From positions 1-64,000 of the forward strand of contig JAHISX010000084.1 of assembly GCA_018817915.1 (NCBI GenBank): DNA of 64,000 nucleotides, in the 5' to 3' direction. A model generated the notes under the pieces. The model was not told the DNA's origin, did no database searches, and saw only the letters and a list, made by a program, of their open reading frames with translations. The stretch's first letter is position 1, and every line of letters begins with the position of its first letter. Source of the stretch: Bacillota bacterium. GTDB taxonomy: Bacteria > Bacillota_I > Bacilli_A > Acholeplasmatales > Acholeplasmataceae. Of this stretch, positions 16,978 to 25,975 are shown piece by piece. Position numbers and translations under genes: made by a program.

Positions 16978-16983
16978 TATAAT
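16978..16983 (+). promoter_or_regulatory. -10 box of the MBL hydrolase promoter
   Basis: TATAAT lies only 17 bases before the ATG at 17000, implying a very short 5' leader that still contains GGGTGAT. No good -35 is visible. Confidence 0.45.
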
Positions 16984-16999
16984 ATGTTTGGGTGATATC

Positions 17000-17605
17000 A
17001 TGGAAATAATGAAATTTGTATTAGGAGACTATCGAAGTAACTGCTATATCGTATCAGAAGGTCAAAAAGCATTTGTTATTGATCCGGGATATGAAAGTGA
17101 AGAAGTCATTGATTATATTCATAAAAACAACTTAATTTTAGAAGGCATCTACTTAACACATGGTCATGTTGATCATGTGGGTGGTGTTAAACAAATCAAA
17201 GACTTATTTGGAACAACCGTTTATGCTCCTAAAAAAGATGAGATTTGGTTTCATGTTGGTCCTTATAATAGATGGGGTTATGAAATACCTGTAGATGTTT
17301 GGGTTCATGATATGAAAGAGCTCCAATTTTTAAATAAGAAGTTTACTGTTTATGAGACACCAGGTCATTCAGAAGGTTCAACAGTTTTATATACAGATAT
17401 GACTTTATTTGCGGGTGATACTCTATTCTTTCAAAGCATCGGAAGAACAGATATTCCTTTTTCCGATTCAATGACAATCTATAAAAGTATCAAACATCTA
17501 TACGAATTATTTGGTGATGATGTAGATGTTTATCCAGGACATGGAAGAGCAACAACCATTGGACATGAAAAAAAATTCAACCCCTTTGTCAGAAGTGAAA
17601 AATAA
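17000..17605 (+). CDS. metallo-beta-lactamase-fold hydrolase (glyoxalase II-like)
   Basis: Cytoplasmic hydrolase of 201 residues. The metal motif T-H54-x-H56-x-D58-H59 (LTHGHVDHVGG) is intact, followed by ETPGHSEGS, FAGDTLF and the C-terminal PGHGRAT that supplies the last His. This is the YcbL/glyoxalase II-like group, usually acting on thioesters or related compounds; the true substrate is unknown. Start at ATG 17000 after GGGTGA. Divergent from cysK. Confidence 0.88.
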   Translation: MEIMKFVLGDYRSNCYIVSEGQKAFVIDPGYESEEVIDYIHKNNLILEGIYLTHGHVDHVGGVKQIKDLFGTTVYAPKKDEIWFHVGPYNRWGYEIPVDVWVHDMKELQFLNKKFTVYETPGHSEGSTVLYTDMTLFAGDTLFFQSIGRTDIPFSDSMTIYKSIKHLYELFGDDVDVYPGHGRATTIGHEKKFNPFVRSEK

Positions 17606-17627
17606 AAACTCAATTGAGTTTTTTTTT
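17604..17627. terminator. bidirectional terminator
   Basis: AAAAACTCAATTGAGTTTTT is a perfect palindrome with A and T flanks. It serves the hydrolase gene on the plus strand and the convergent methyltransferase gene on the minus strand. Confidence 0.75.
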
Positions 17628-18906
17628 ATTTATGATTAAGAATGACTAGCGTCTCCAATGATGTTGTATGGAAGAACATGCGTATTGGATAAATGTCTTT
17701 GATTTCATATTGACTCGATAATAAAGAAATATCTCTAACCAATGTCTTTACGTCACAAGATAAATAAAAGATTTTTTTATAGCTTTGTTTAAGGACTGAT
17801 TGAATGAAAGACTCCATTAATCCATTGCGTGGAGGATCAACGATTAAATAATCTCCATCGAAATGTTGAATCACCTTTTCCGCACGATCATCGATGACTT
17901 CAATTTGCTCAAAGCCCAGTTTTTCTTTAATTAACTTCGCCATGGTTGAACTCTCATCATTGGACTCAATCATGATAACTTTCTTAGCTTTTTTTGCTAA
18001 ATAGAACCCGATACTACCTACACCACTATACGCATCAATAATTGTTTGATTATCTGGAATTTCTTTTTTGATGAGTGCATATGCTTTTTCTATAACTGGA
18101 AGATTAATCTGAAAGAATGATTGATCATTGATCATAAGATCTATATCGTTTATTGGCTCAACAATAAGATTATCACCATATAAGACTAATGATAGGTTTC
18201 CTAATATTCTGTTTGGTTGGTCATTTATATTAATTGTTATACCTACAACATTATGCATTTGTTTAATGTATTCTACTAGATTTTCTCGACCTAAAAAAAG
18301 TTCCTTTGTAGCTACCAATGTCACCAATATCTCTTGGTTTAAATTGGTTCTAAAGACCATATGTTTAAAGACTCTAGGGTTAATTAAAACACGCTTAGCA
18401 GCTAAGTGTTTCAACATTTCATTGGTCTTCAAATCTGATAAGATAAATTGGTCAACAGGGATAAGTTCTGTGCTTTCTTTATTGTATAAACCAAGCGTTA
18501 AGAATGGCGTATCCATAACGTGAAAGACACTCTTGTTGCGATAAAATTCTGATTTGTTATCCGTTAATGTAGGATGAACATCTACATCTAAATCCATAAT
18601 CTTTTTGAAGGTTTCTTTTGTAATTCTTTGTTGCCATAAAAGTTGTTTTTCTGGAGACACATGAATCATATCACAGCTACCAAGATCTTGCATCTCAATG
18701 TTAACACGATCAGGACTTGATTTAATAAGTTCAGTAATTTCTCCTTGTCCAAACCGCTTATTTAAGTGAGTAATCTTAATTTTAGCTTCTTCATTATCAA
18801 GCATACCGCGCACAAAAACAACATATCCTTCATGTTTGACGATACCTTGACCTTGATAATCTATGTCGACTGAACGACCAAAAAATACATCACCAACAGT
18901 TAACAT
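17626..18906 (-). CDS. 23S rRNA/tRNA (uracil-5-)-methyltransferase, RlmD/TrmA family
   Basis: SAM-dependent RNA m5U methyltransferase of 426 residues. It has an N-terminal TRAM-like OB fold (LTVGDVFFGRSVDIDYQGQGIV), FFQIN near 270, the SAM motif DAYSGVGSIGFYLA, DPPRNGL, the catalytic Cys in YLSCDVKTLVRD and a C-terminal HTTSLETLVIL. The iron-sulfur cysteine cluster of classical RlmD is not present; only Cys in LGSCDM remains. ATG 18906 sits six bases after AGGAGG and overlaps the end of sdaA. The exact target base is not determined. Confidence 0.88.
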   Translation of the reverse strand: MLTVGDVFFGRSVDIDYQGQGIVKHEGYVVFVRGMLDNEEAKIKITHLNKRFGQGEITELIKSSPDRVNIEMQDLGSCDMIHVSPEKQLLWQQRITKETFKKIMDLDVDVHPTLTDNKSEFYRNKSVFHVMDTPFLTLGLYNKESTELIPVDQFILSDLKTNEMLKHLAAKRVLINPRVFKHMVFRTNLNQEILVTLVATKELFLGRENLVEYIKQMHNVVGITININDQPNRILGNLSLVLYGDNLIVEPINDIDLMINDQSFFQINLPVIEKAYALIKKEIPDNQTIIDAYSGVGSIGFYLAKKAKKVIMIESNDESSTMAKLIKEKLGFEQIEVIDDRAEKVIQHFDGDYLIVDPPRNGLMESFIQSVLKQSYKKIFYLSCDVKTLVRDISLLSSQYEIKDIYPIRMFFHTTSLETLVILNHK

Positions 18907-20104
18907 CATCGTCCTCCTTATAATACTGAGCAAGTCCACCTTGTGAAGTTTCTTTGTAGGATGAGTGCATATCTAGTCCAGTTTGATACATGGTTTGAAC
19001 CACCATATCAAATGAGATTTTACGTGAATCAGTTAAAAAATATGCAAGTCCACACGCATCAATTGCTCTAAGTGCAGCAACTGCATTACGTTCGATACAA
19101 GGAATTTGTACGTACCCATTCACTGGATCGCATGTCAGTCCTAGGTGATGCTCGATAGCGATTTCTGCAGCATATTCAACTTGATCCATTGATAAATTAA
19201 ATAATGTAGCATGCGCGGCTGCTGCCATGGCACATGCACTTCCTATCTCTGCTTGACATCCTGCAACTGCACCGCTTATGGATGCATTATGTTTGATAAG
19301 ATTCCCAATAAGCCCTGCAACAGCAAGACCTCTTAGAATACGTTCTTTGGTCACTACCTGGTGCTTTTCATGCATATAATAGAGAACTGATGGCAATACA
19401 CCACAAGCCCCGCATGTGGGAGCTGTGACGATGATACCGCCACTTGCATTTTCTTCACTCACTGCGAAAGCATAACTGCTCACCAATCTATTTTCAGTGA
19501 TTTCAGGAACTTCTTGTTCTGCATCTCTACTGTATAAGTCTGGTGCTTTTCTTTTCATTTTAAGAGGCCCAGGAAGTGTACCTCTCGTTGATATACCATT
19601 AATAATTGAAGTTTTCATCGTTTCCCAAATGCTTTCGAGAAACTCATCGAATCCTTCTCCTTCAATCAAGTAGACATAATCTGCAAGAGTCATGTGGTGG
19701 GTTCTACAATAATTTTTAATTTCTTTAAATGTATTGAGTGGATAAATTGAAGGTTCCTTTTCTTCTTCACCAACAAAAATAACGCGGCCTCCACCAACAC
19801 TTTGAACTTCTTTTTCAATAATTAAATGATTTTCTTTAAATCCTCTAATCATTAATGTGTTTGGATGCTTATGAACGTCAATAGACGTCAAAAAAGTCAC
19901 TTGACATGGTGAAAGTGACTCTTTAATTGCTTCTTCCGTCAAATGCCCTTTTCCAGTCAAAGCCAAAGAATTATAGAGTGTGATTTCATAATAGTCAAGA
20001 TCAGGAACCTGATCTTTGATGATTTTGACTGCTTTGGCTGGCCCCATCGTATGTGAACTTGAGGGACCATAACCAACTTGATACAATGACCGGATAGATA
20101 ACAT
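18890..20104 (-). CDS. sdaA: L-serine ammonia-lyase, single-chain iron-sulfur type
   Basis: Deaminates serine to pyruvate. In 404 residues it has the N-terminal beta-domain (YQVGYGPSSSHTMGPAKA, 8-25) and the C-terminal alpha-domain with cysteines for the [4Fe-4S] cluster in TCGACGVLP, GCQAEIGSACAM and LTCDPVNGYVQIPC. The two chains separate in Bacillus are fused here as in E. coli SdaA. It follows the M32 peptidase gene by 16 bases and overlaps the methyltransferase gene. Its ribosome site is weak. Pyruvate formed here links amino-acid use to energy metabolism. Confidence 0.95.
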   Translation of the reverse strand: MLSIRSLYQVGYGPSSSHTMGPAKAVKIIKDQVPDLDYYEITLYNSLALTGKGHLTEEAIKESLSPCQVTFLTSIDVHKHPNTLMIRGFKENHLIIEKEVQSVGGGRVIFVGEEEKEPSIYPLNTFKEIKNYCRTHHMTLADYVYLIEGEGFDEFLESIWETMKTSIINGISTRGTLPGPLKMKRKAPDLYSRDAEQEVPEITENRLVSSYAFAVSEENASGGIIVTAPTCGACGVLPSVLYYMHEKHQVVTKERILRGLAVAGLIGNLIKHNASISGAVAGCQAEIGSACAMAAAAHATLFNLSMDQVEYAAEIAIEHHLGLTCDPVNGYVQIPCIERNAVAALRAIDACGLAYFLTDSRKISFDMVVQTMYQTGLDMHSSYKETSQGGLAQYYKEDDDVNCW

Positions 20105-20120
20105 AATTTAATTTTTTTCC

Positions 20121-21614
20121 TTAATTGCTAAATTTTTCTTTCAAATATTCAACATAATATTTTGGAGTAAAATCTTGTTGAGTTGCTATTTGAAGAATTT
20201 GTTTAGGTGTCTTTGTTTGAGCAAACTTGTGGATATGTTCTTTGCTCCAAGCATTGATTGCTGCAATATTATTTTCTTCAATTACTTTTTCAACATTGAT
20301 TTCTTTATTCATTGAGCGATAAATTTGCGCTGCATATGCTGAACCTAAAGCATAGGTTGGGAAGTATCCAATAGCTCCACCAGACCAGTGAATATCTTGT
20401 AAGACACCTTCTTTATTGGTTGAAGGACGTTTGCCAACATATTGTCCCATCAATTGATTCCATTTTCTTGGAAGATCTTTGACTTTAAGTTTACCATTGA
20501 TCAATTCTTTTTCAATTTCATATCTGACGAGGACATGAAGAGAATAAGTGAGTTCATCTGCTTCAACACGGATAAGTGAACGTTTTGCTTGATTGATGTA
20601 TTGATAAAATTCTTCAACTGGTATATCTTTAAGTTGTTTTGGAAAACATTCTACCAGTTTAGCATAATGAGTCTTCCAAAATGCAAATGATCTACCGATC
20701 ATGTTTTCATACATTCTTGATTGTGATTCATGGATACCTAAACTTGTTCCACCGTGAAGTGCAGTATCATCATATTTAGGATCGTTTTGTTGTTCATATA
20801 TGCCATGACCCATTTCATGAATGGTCGAAAAAATTGCAGATGCAAGATTATTTTCATAAAAATGAGTTGTAATACGTGTATCAACACTGCTTACACCAGA
20901 AGTAAATGGATGTGCACTTTCTTTAAGCAACCCTTTATTTGTATCATAACTGAATACTTCCATCAAATAATGAGAGAATTCACTTTGCTTATCTTTAGGA
21001 TAAACAGCTTTTGATAATCTACGATTAAACTTTTGTTTAGGTCTGGATGTAACTTCTAAAACAAAAGGTACAAGTTCCTCTTTGACAGTATTAAAGAAAG
21101 TGTCATATTCTTTAACACCAAATCCTTCTTCAAACATATCAAGTAAGATATCATATCCTTTTAATTCTGGAGTTTCTAGATATTTGACAAGTTTCTTATT
21201 GAAATCAACAATTTTTTCAAGCGTTGGTGCATACATATCAAAATCGTTTTTTTCTTTAGCTTGTGCCCAAATATGAGAACCAGATTGAGTTAATACCTGA
21301 TATTCAATCCATTCATCTTTAGGAACTTTCTTAACGATTCTTAATCCTTTATTTGCTTCTTTAATTTCAATCTTCAAATCTTCATCTTCTAATTGATCAA
21401 GGTTTTCATATAGCTTTTCAATTGCTTCGATATATTTGGGATCCGATTCAAGCATATAAGATTCTGTAGCTAATACTTGAAATTGTTTACTACGATAATC
21501 AACAGATGCATTCGGTGCCTCAGTTTCTTGATCCCAACTCATTAACCAAAAAGCATATTCGAATGCTTTAATTTTTTGTCTGAATTCTTTATACAAATTA
21601 ATATACTGTTCCAT
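20121..21614 (-). CDS. M32-family metallocarboxypeptidase (carboxypeptidase Taq)
   Basis: Zinc carboxypeptidase of 497 residues removing C-terminal residues from peptides in the cytoplasm. The zinc motif HEMGH lies around residue 265 in STIHEMGHGIYEQQ, with the third ligand in the following GIHESQSRMYEN, and family motifs HPFTSGV and VDTRITTHF upstream. The usual IRVEADELTYSLHV is present. AAGGAG precedes the ATG. First gene of an operon with sdaA, suggesting peptide and amino-acid catabolism. Confidence 0.95.
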   Translation of the reverse strand: MEQYINLYKEFRQKIKAFEYAFWLMSWDQETEAPNASVDYRSKQFQVLATESYMLESDPKYIEAIEKLYENLDQLEDEDLKIEIKEANKGLRIVKKVPKDEWIEYQVLTQSGSHIWAQAKEKNDFDMYAPTLEKIVDFNKKLVKYLETPELKGYDILLDMFEEGFGVKEYDTFFNTVKEELVPFVLEVTSRPKQKFNRRLSKAVYPKDKQSEFSHYLMEVFSYDTNKGLLKESAHPFTSGVSSVDTRITTHFYENNLASAIFSTIHEMGHGIYEQQNDPKYDDTALHGGTSLGIHESQSRMYENMIGRSFAFWKTHYAKLVECFPKQLKDIPVEEFYQYINQAKRSLIRVEADELTYSLHVLVRYEIEKELINGKLKVKDLPRKWNQLMGQYVGKRPSTNKEGVLQDIHWSGGAIGYFPTYALGSAYAAQIYRSMNKEINVEKVIEENNIAAINAWSKEHIHKFAQTKTPKQILQIATQQDFTPKYYVEYLKEKFSN

Positions 21615-21645
21615 ATTTCTCCTTCTTTCTAAAGACTTTTCTATT

Positions 21646-21654
21646 ATTATACCA
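21646..21654 (-). promoter_or_regulatory. promoter of the M32-sdaA operon
   Basis: TGGTATAAT (TG-extended -10) on the minus strand, about 30 bases before the M32 start. The palindrome CCATATTTTTATATGG directly upstream (21652-21667) may be an operator or a weak terminator of the mgtE pair. Confidence 0.45.
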
Positions 21655-21689
21655 TATTTTTATATGGTAGAATTTGATGATGCTAATTT

Positions 21690-23030
21690 TTAAATGAATA
21701 CAATAGTGGCAATTCCAAAATAAATAACAAGGGTGACTAGATCATTGATGGTTGCCATGATGGGTCCAGATGCAGCGGATGGATCGATGTGAAAATGGTT
21801 GAATATCAAGGGAACTAAAGCACCCATAGTACCCGCAACAAACATAGAGGCAAACACTGAAATGAAAACGACTGATGCAATCGCAAAAGGTGCTTGACTG
21901 CCAGTAGGTGCGATTGATAAAAAGATTGTTACAAAAATAAATGCAGCGGATGCTAAAAGTAAGCTATTTATAAAACCAACTGTCATCTCTTTTAATGCAT
22001 GTTTTTTAGCCTTTTTCTTGCCATCAATTTCTTCTAAATGTAATCCTAAAATGGTCACGGCTAAAGATTGTGTTCCAATGTTACCTGCCATACCTAGAAT
22101 AGTTGGTTGAAATAAGACTAGTGCAATGACTTGGATTAAAGTAACTTGGAAAAGTGATAGGATGGTTGCAATAATTAAATTCAAAACAACAGCAATCATG
22201 AGCCAAGGTAGGCGCTGTCTCGACCGTCTAAATGCTGAAGATGATGAATCATGATCAGAAATTAAAGCCATTTTTTGATAATCTTCTTCTGAGCTTTCTA
22301 CAATCTCATCAAAGACATCATCTGCAGTTATAATTCCTATAATTTGTTTTTTACTATTTAAAACTGGTAAACAGTTTCTATCATAATCTTGGACAGCTTC
22401 AATTGCTTTTTCTATCGTTTCATATTCATAGACATATTGGATGTCTTCAACCATAACTTCAAATATCTTTTTGCCACTTCTAGTCATAATCAATTGTTTT
22501 AAGTCAATTAACCCAACAATTTCTTTATCAGAATTTTCAACAAAGATGGTATCAATATAATCTTGTTCTCTTGAAGATATAACGATATAATCGGTTGCTT
22601 CCTTGATTGTCATATCTCTTGAAAGTGTCATATAATCCGTGGACATGATGGATGCTGCTAAATTTTCATTATAAGTCAAAAGAAGGTGAATTGCTTTTCT
22701 CTTAACAGCTGAAAGCAAGCTAATGATATGTTCTTTTTCTTGTTCCTCTTCAAATTCTTCAATGAATGCTTTTAAATCATCACTTTCTAGATTTCTTAAT
22801 AGTACTTTTTGTTTAGGTGTTTCTAGAAGATTGAATAAATCTTCTTGTTCTTCATGGGCCATTGAGACAAACATATCTCTCAATCGGATATCATCTATTA
22901 GACGAATCAATTGCAATCTTTCTTCTGTATTTATTTTTTCAAATAGTAAAGCTAGGTCATATGCATGGATTGTTTTAAAGGTTTTTCTTAATGAATCATC
23001 AGAATGCTTAAAGTTAATTTTCTTATTCAT
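21690..23030 (-). CDS. mgtE: magnesium transporter MgtE, second tandem copy
   Basis: Mg2+-selective channel of 446 residues: N-terminal helical MgtE_N domain (about 1-125), a CBS pair (about 130-250; MSTDYMTLSRDM, LPVLNSKKQIIGIITADDV) that senses Mg2+, and about five TM segments from 270 with the pore motif GNIGTQSLAVTILGL and the C-terminal GPIMATINDLVTLVIYF. ATG 23030 is one base after the preceding mgtE stop, and its GGAGG lies inside that gene's last codons. The N-domain is less acidic than in the upstream copy. Confidence 0.93.
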   Translation of the reverse strand: MNKKINFKHSDDSLRKTFKTIHAYDLALLFEKINTEERLQLIRLIDDIRLRDMFVSMAHEEQEDLFNLLETPKQKVLLRNLESDDLKAFIEEFEEEQEKEHIISLLSAVKRKAIHLLLTYNENLAASIMSTDYMTLSRDMTIKEATDYIVISSREQDYIDTIFVENSDKEIVGLIDLKQLIMTRSGKKIFEVMVEDIQYVYEYETIEKAIEAVQDYDRNCLPVLNSKKQIIGIITADDVFDEIVESSEEDYQKMALISDHDSSSSAFRRSRQRLPWLMIAVVLNLIIATILSLFQVTLIQVIALVLFQPTILGMAGNIGTQSLAVTILGLHLEEIDGKKKAKKHALKEMTVGFINSLLLASAAFIFVTIFLSIAPTGSQAPFAIASVVFISVFASMFVAGTMGALVPLIFNHFHIDPSAASGPIMATINDLVTLVIYFGIATIVFI

Positions 23031-23031
23031 C

Positions 23032-24351
23032 TTAAAAGCCTCCAAACACAAAAGTAGCTAATCCAAAATATACGGATAAAGCTGTCATATCGAGTAAAGT
23101 TGTAATAAATGGGCCAGATGCTACTGCAGGATCGAATTTAAAAAACTTTAAGATGGATGGAATCGTGATTGCAATGATAGGTGCAATGAAAATTGTCATC
23201 CATAAAGAAGCACCTACGACAAATGCTATTTTTATAGGTTGTTCAGATGTTGAAGTATTAAAACTAGTAAAAGCAAAGGTAGTTCCAAAAGCAATTGAAC
23301 CAATGACAAAGCCGTTCATCATACCTGTAAGAATTTCTCTAATCGAGTTTTTAACAAACCCTTTTTCATTCGTTGAAAACATTTTTAGAGTTACCGCCAA
23401 CGTTTGCGTTGCCACATTACCAGCAGACCCTGAAATTAAGGGTTGAAATATAACAAGGATAGCTGCAGCTGTAATCACACTCTCATAATGAGAGGTAATC
23501 ATCGCAATCGGTACTGATATTGCTAGAAGCAATAAAAGCCATGGTACACGGTGAAGTGCAGTCTTAAAAGGATTCCCTTGAACTGTTTCAGGCAACCCAG
23601 AAAGTCTTTCAAAATCTTCTTGAGCCTCTTCTTGATAGATATCAAGTGCATCATCTAAAGTAACCATACCTAAAAGTTTATTATTTTCATTACAAACAGG
23701 CATTTCAAAAATACTATAGTTATTAATAGCTTCCAAAGTCTGTGTGATTGGATCAGTATCTCTAACCGTAGGACAATATTCAATTAGTTCTGATATATAG
23801 CATGGTGTTTTCGCTTTAATGAGTTTCTTTAACGGAACAACACCTAAAAATAAGTGATTAACATCTGTAATAAACAAAGTATTAATTGTTTCAACATCAT
23901 TTGCTTCTTGTATGACTTTTTTAGTTGCTTGTTTAACTTCCATTTCAGGAAATAAAACAACCATTAAATTGGTCATTGCAGAACCAGTAACATCGTCATC
24001 ATAAGAAATAAGTTGAGCGATATCAGAACTTTCTCCAAGTGCTGCGAGCAATTCTTCTTGTTCCTCATCTTCTAATTCCATGATGATATCAGCAGCATCA
24101 TCTGGTTCCATCATTTCAACCAATTGTTTTTGCTTATCAATGTCAAAATCAGTTAAAACTTCAGCTGCTTCATCAAGTTCCAAATAAGAAACAAGCTCAG
24201 CTAACTTTTCATTAGAGAGTAGGCTATAAACCTTATCTTTTTCTTCATCATTAAGTTCAATAAATAGTTCAGCTAGATCGTAGGCATGAACATCATTTAA
24301 GTATTCTTTGATGACTTTATTACTTTCATTTTGAATCATATCTTTAAGCAT
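23032..24351 (-). CDS. mgtE: magnesium transporter MgtE, first tandem copy
   Basis: Paralog of the next gene, 439 residues, with the same order: acidic MgtE_N superhelix (LMEMMEPDDAADIIMELEDEEQEELLAAL-like D/E runs), CBS pair ending CNENNKLLGMVTLDDAL, then TM channel with GNVATQTLAVTL and GPFITTLLDMTALSVYF. ATG 24351 lies eight to nine bases after AAGGGG. Twenty bases separate it from a DtxR-family regulator gene upstream, so metal regulation is plausible. Confidence 0.94.
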   Translation of the reverse strand: MLKDMIQNESNKVIKEYLNDVHAYDLAELFIELNDEEKDKVYSLLSNEKLAELVSYLELDEAAEVLTDFDIDKQKQLVEMMEPDDAADIIMELEDEEQEELLAALGESSDIAQLISYDDDVTGSAMTNLMVVLFPEMEVKQATKKVIQEANDVETINTLFITDVNHLFLGVVPLKKLIKAKTPCYISELIEYCPTVRDTDPITQTLEAINNYSIFEMPVCNENNKLLGMVTLDDALDIYQEEAQEDFERLSGLPETVQGNPFKTALHRVPWLLLLLAISVPIAMITSHYESVITAAAILVIFQPLISGSAGNVATQTLAVTLKMFSTNEKGFVKNSIREILTGMMNGFVIGSIAFGTTFAFTSFNTSTSEQPIKIAFVVGASLWMTIFIAPIIAITIPSILKFFKFDPAVASGPFITTLLDMTALSVYFGLATFVFGGF

Positions 24352-24371
24352 GTTCACAACCCCTTTCTTTT

Positions 24372-25025
24372 TTATATTTGATGACCAAATAGCATTCTTG
24401 CTGTTTTAAAACTTAATAAATGTTGTGTCTTTTTATCTTCTATTGTTATCGTTTGATTAAAATCATCTTTTTTAACTACAGTAAATATATCATAAAGTTT
24501 AATGTTCTTATCATTTAAAAATGTTAACAATTCTTTTGAATCTAAAACTCTCGTTATTTTGAATTGATTTTGAGCCTCTATATCTACAAGTGATAAGGTT
24601 GCTGACTCTTCCATATGCCCTTCAAAGTCAGGAATTGGATTACCATGTTGACAAAATTTAGGTTTATCTAAGTATTCATAAAGGTTTTCTAATAGTCGAT
24701 CACTTGATGCATGCTCAAGCATTTCTGCATCTCCATGAACAGTTTCCCATGGAAACCCAAGTTTTTGTGTTAAAAAGACTTCCCAAATTCGGTGAGCTCT
24801 AATCATTCGAATGGCAATTTGTTTACCTTTATGTGTTAAAGATAATCCTTTATAAGGGATAAAGGTCACCAGATGTTTACTTTCTAATCTTTTAATCATT
24901 TCATTGACACTTTGATCAGTATAGCCAAAACGATCAGATAATTCATTTGTTTTGATCAATGCTTGTTTTCTTTCAACCGTCAACTCATAGATTGTTTTTA
25001 TATAATCTTCTTCAGCTCTATTCAT
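24372..25025 (-). CDS. DtxR/MntR-family metal-dependent repressor
   Basis: Metal-sensing repressor of 217 residues. The N-terminal winged helix is AEEDYIKTIYELT and FGYTDQSVNEMIKRLESKHLV (about 3-60). The dimerisation/metal domain has AHRIWEVFLTQKLGFPWETVHGDAEMLEHASSDRLLENLYEYL, with the usual Glu/His ligands, and a C-terminal FeoA/SH3-like domain follows (150-217). It lies 13 bases after the ZIP transporter gene under an operator of DtxR type. Whether it senses Mn, Fe or Zn is not resolved. Confidence 0.92.
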   Translation of the reverse strand: MNRAEEDYIKTIYELTVERKQALIKTNELSDRFGYTDQSVNEMIKRLESKHLVTFIPYKGLSLTHKGKQIAIRMIRAHRIWEVFLTQKLGFPWETVHGDAEMLEHASSDRLLENLYEYLDKPKFCQHGNPIPDFEGHMEESATLSLVDIEAQNQFKITRVLDSKELLTFLNDKNIKLYDIFTVVKKDDFNQTITIEDKKTQHLLSFKTARMLFGHQI

Positions 25026-25038
25026 TTTTTCACCTACT

Positions 25039-25863
25039 TTAACCTAAGGCAACATCTAAAACCATCATCACAATAAATCCGACCATGACACCAAATGTTG
25101 CATAATGTGCACCTTTTGGAGTCACTTTTTGTTGTGCCTCAGGAATGAGTTCTTCAACAACAACATAAATCATAGCTCCTGCAGCAAATGCAAGTGCATA
25201 AGGAAGAATTGGTCTCACGTAAAGTACTAAAATAGCACCGAGAACACCAGCAATTGGTTCTACTAATCCAGATGCTTGACCTAATAAGAAAGCTTTTGTT
25301 CTGCTCATCCCCTCTTGTCTTAAGGGTATCGCAACTGCTGCGCCTTCTGGAAGGTTTTGAATCCCAATTCCTATTGCAAGTCCTATAGCTGATAAAGTAG
25401 CAGCTGTGACATCACCTGTAACATAGTGAACTGCACCAAATGCAACACCCACAGCTAAGCCTTCAGGAATATTATGAAGTGTGATTGCAAATACCAATAA
25501 GACTGTTCTTTTCAATCTAGTTGGCAGACCTTCTTTATCATGATTAAAACCGAAATGCATATGTGGTACTGTCTTATCTGCTAAATATAAAAAGATACCT
25601 CCCAAAGCAAATCCTGTAGCAACAACAATCCAAGTTACTGCACCCATTTCTTCTGCCATAATGATTGCTGGAGCTAGTAATGACCAAAAACTTGCAGCGA
25701 TCATCACACCTGATGCAAAACCTAACATTAAATTAAATACATTTCTTTCTATGGTCTTGAAGAAAAATACTAAAGCTGCACCTACCGCAGTGAGTCCCCA
25801 AGTAAATAGTGTTCCCAACAATGCTTGTAACCATACTTCCTGGCCTATAAACCAATTGAGCAT
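25039..25863 (-). CDS. ZIP-family metal ion transporter
   Basis: Membrane transporter of 274 residues with about eight TM segments. The signature TM4 HNIPEGLAVGV and TM5 NLPEGAAVAIPLR form the metal site, followed by EELIPEA. Similar to ZupT, which takes up Zn, Fe or Mn. ATG 25863 is chosen; a GTG three codons earlier lies within the weak ribosome site. Promoter with DtxR-like operators upstream and the regulator gene downstream indicate metal-repressed uptake. Confidence 0.93.
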   Translation of the reverse strand: MLNWFIGQEVWLQALLGTLFTWGLTAVGAALVFFFKTIERNVFNLMLGFASGVMIAASFWSLLAPAIIMAEEMGAVTWIVVATGFALGGIFLYLADKTVPHMHFGFNHDKEGLPTRLKRTVLLVFAITLHNIPEGLAVGVAFGAVHYVTGDVTAATLSAIGLAIGIGIQNLPEGAAVAIPLRQEGMSRTKAFLLGQASGLVEPIAGVLGAILVLYVRPILPYALAFAAGAMIYVVVEELIPEAQQKVTPKGAHYATFGVMVGFIVMMVLDVALG

Positions 25864-25885
25864 TACGTTCACATCTCTTTCTATT

Positions 25886-25901
25886 TTAAGGTATACCTTA
25901 A
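25886..25901. promoter_or_regulatory. perfect palindromic DtxR/MntR-type operator
   Basis: TTAAGGTATACCTTAA reads the same on both strands. It resembles the IdeR/ScaR/MntR type of metal-repressor box and lies between the promoter and the ZIP gene, so a bound repressor would block transcription. Confidence 0.75.
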
Positions 25902-25908
25902 TTCTAAA

Positions 25909-25940
25909 TTAAGTATACCACTATAAAACAATCATGTCAA
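25909..25940 (-). promoter_or_regulatory. ZIP-mntR-mgtE promoter with second half-operator over -10
   Basis: TTGACA (25935-25940), exactly 17 bases, TATACT (25912-25917) on the minus strand. The -10 lies within TTAAGTATACC (plus strand), a variant of the palindrome next door, so two operators flank and cover the start region. Confidence 0.8.
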
Positions 25941-25975
25941 CATAATTATATACTTAATAAAAAGTGCAAAAAAAA

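Noticed and set aside
16900-16999. T-box or S-box leader for cysK
   Set aside because: The region between the cysK start and the divergent gene is only about 100 bases and shows no T-box sequence or antiterminator.
21652-21667. Terminator of the mgtE pair
   Set aside because: CCATATTTTTATATGG is all A/T in its loop and weakly paired, and lies upstream of the M32 promoter rather than after a gene on the same strand.
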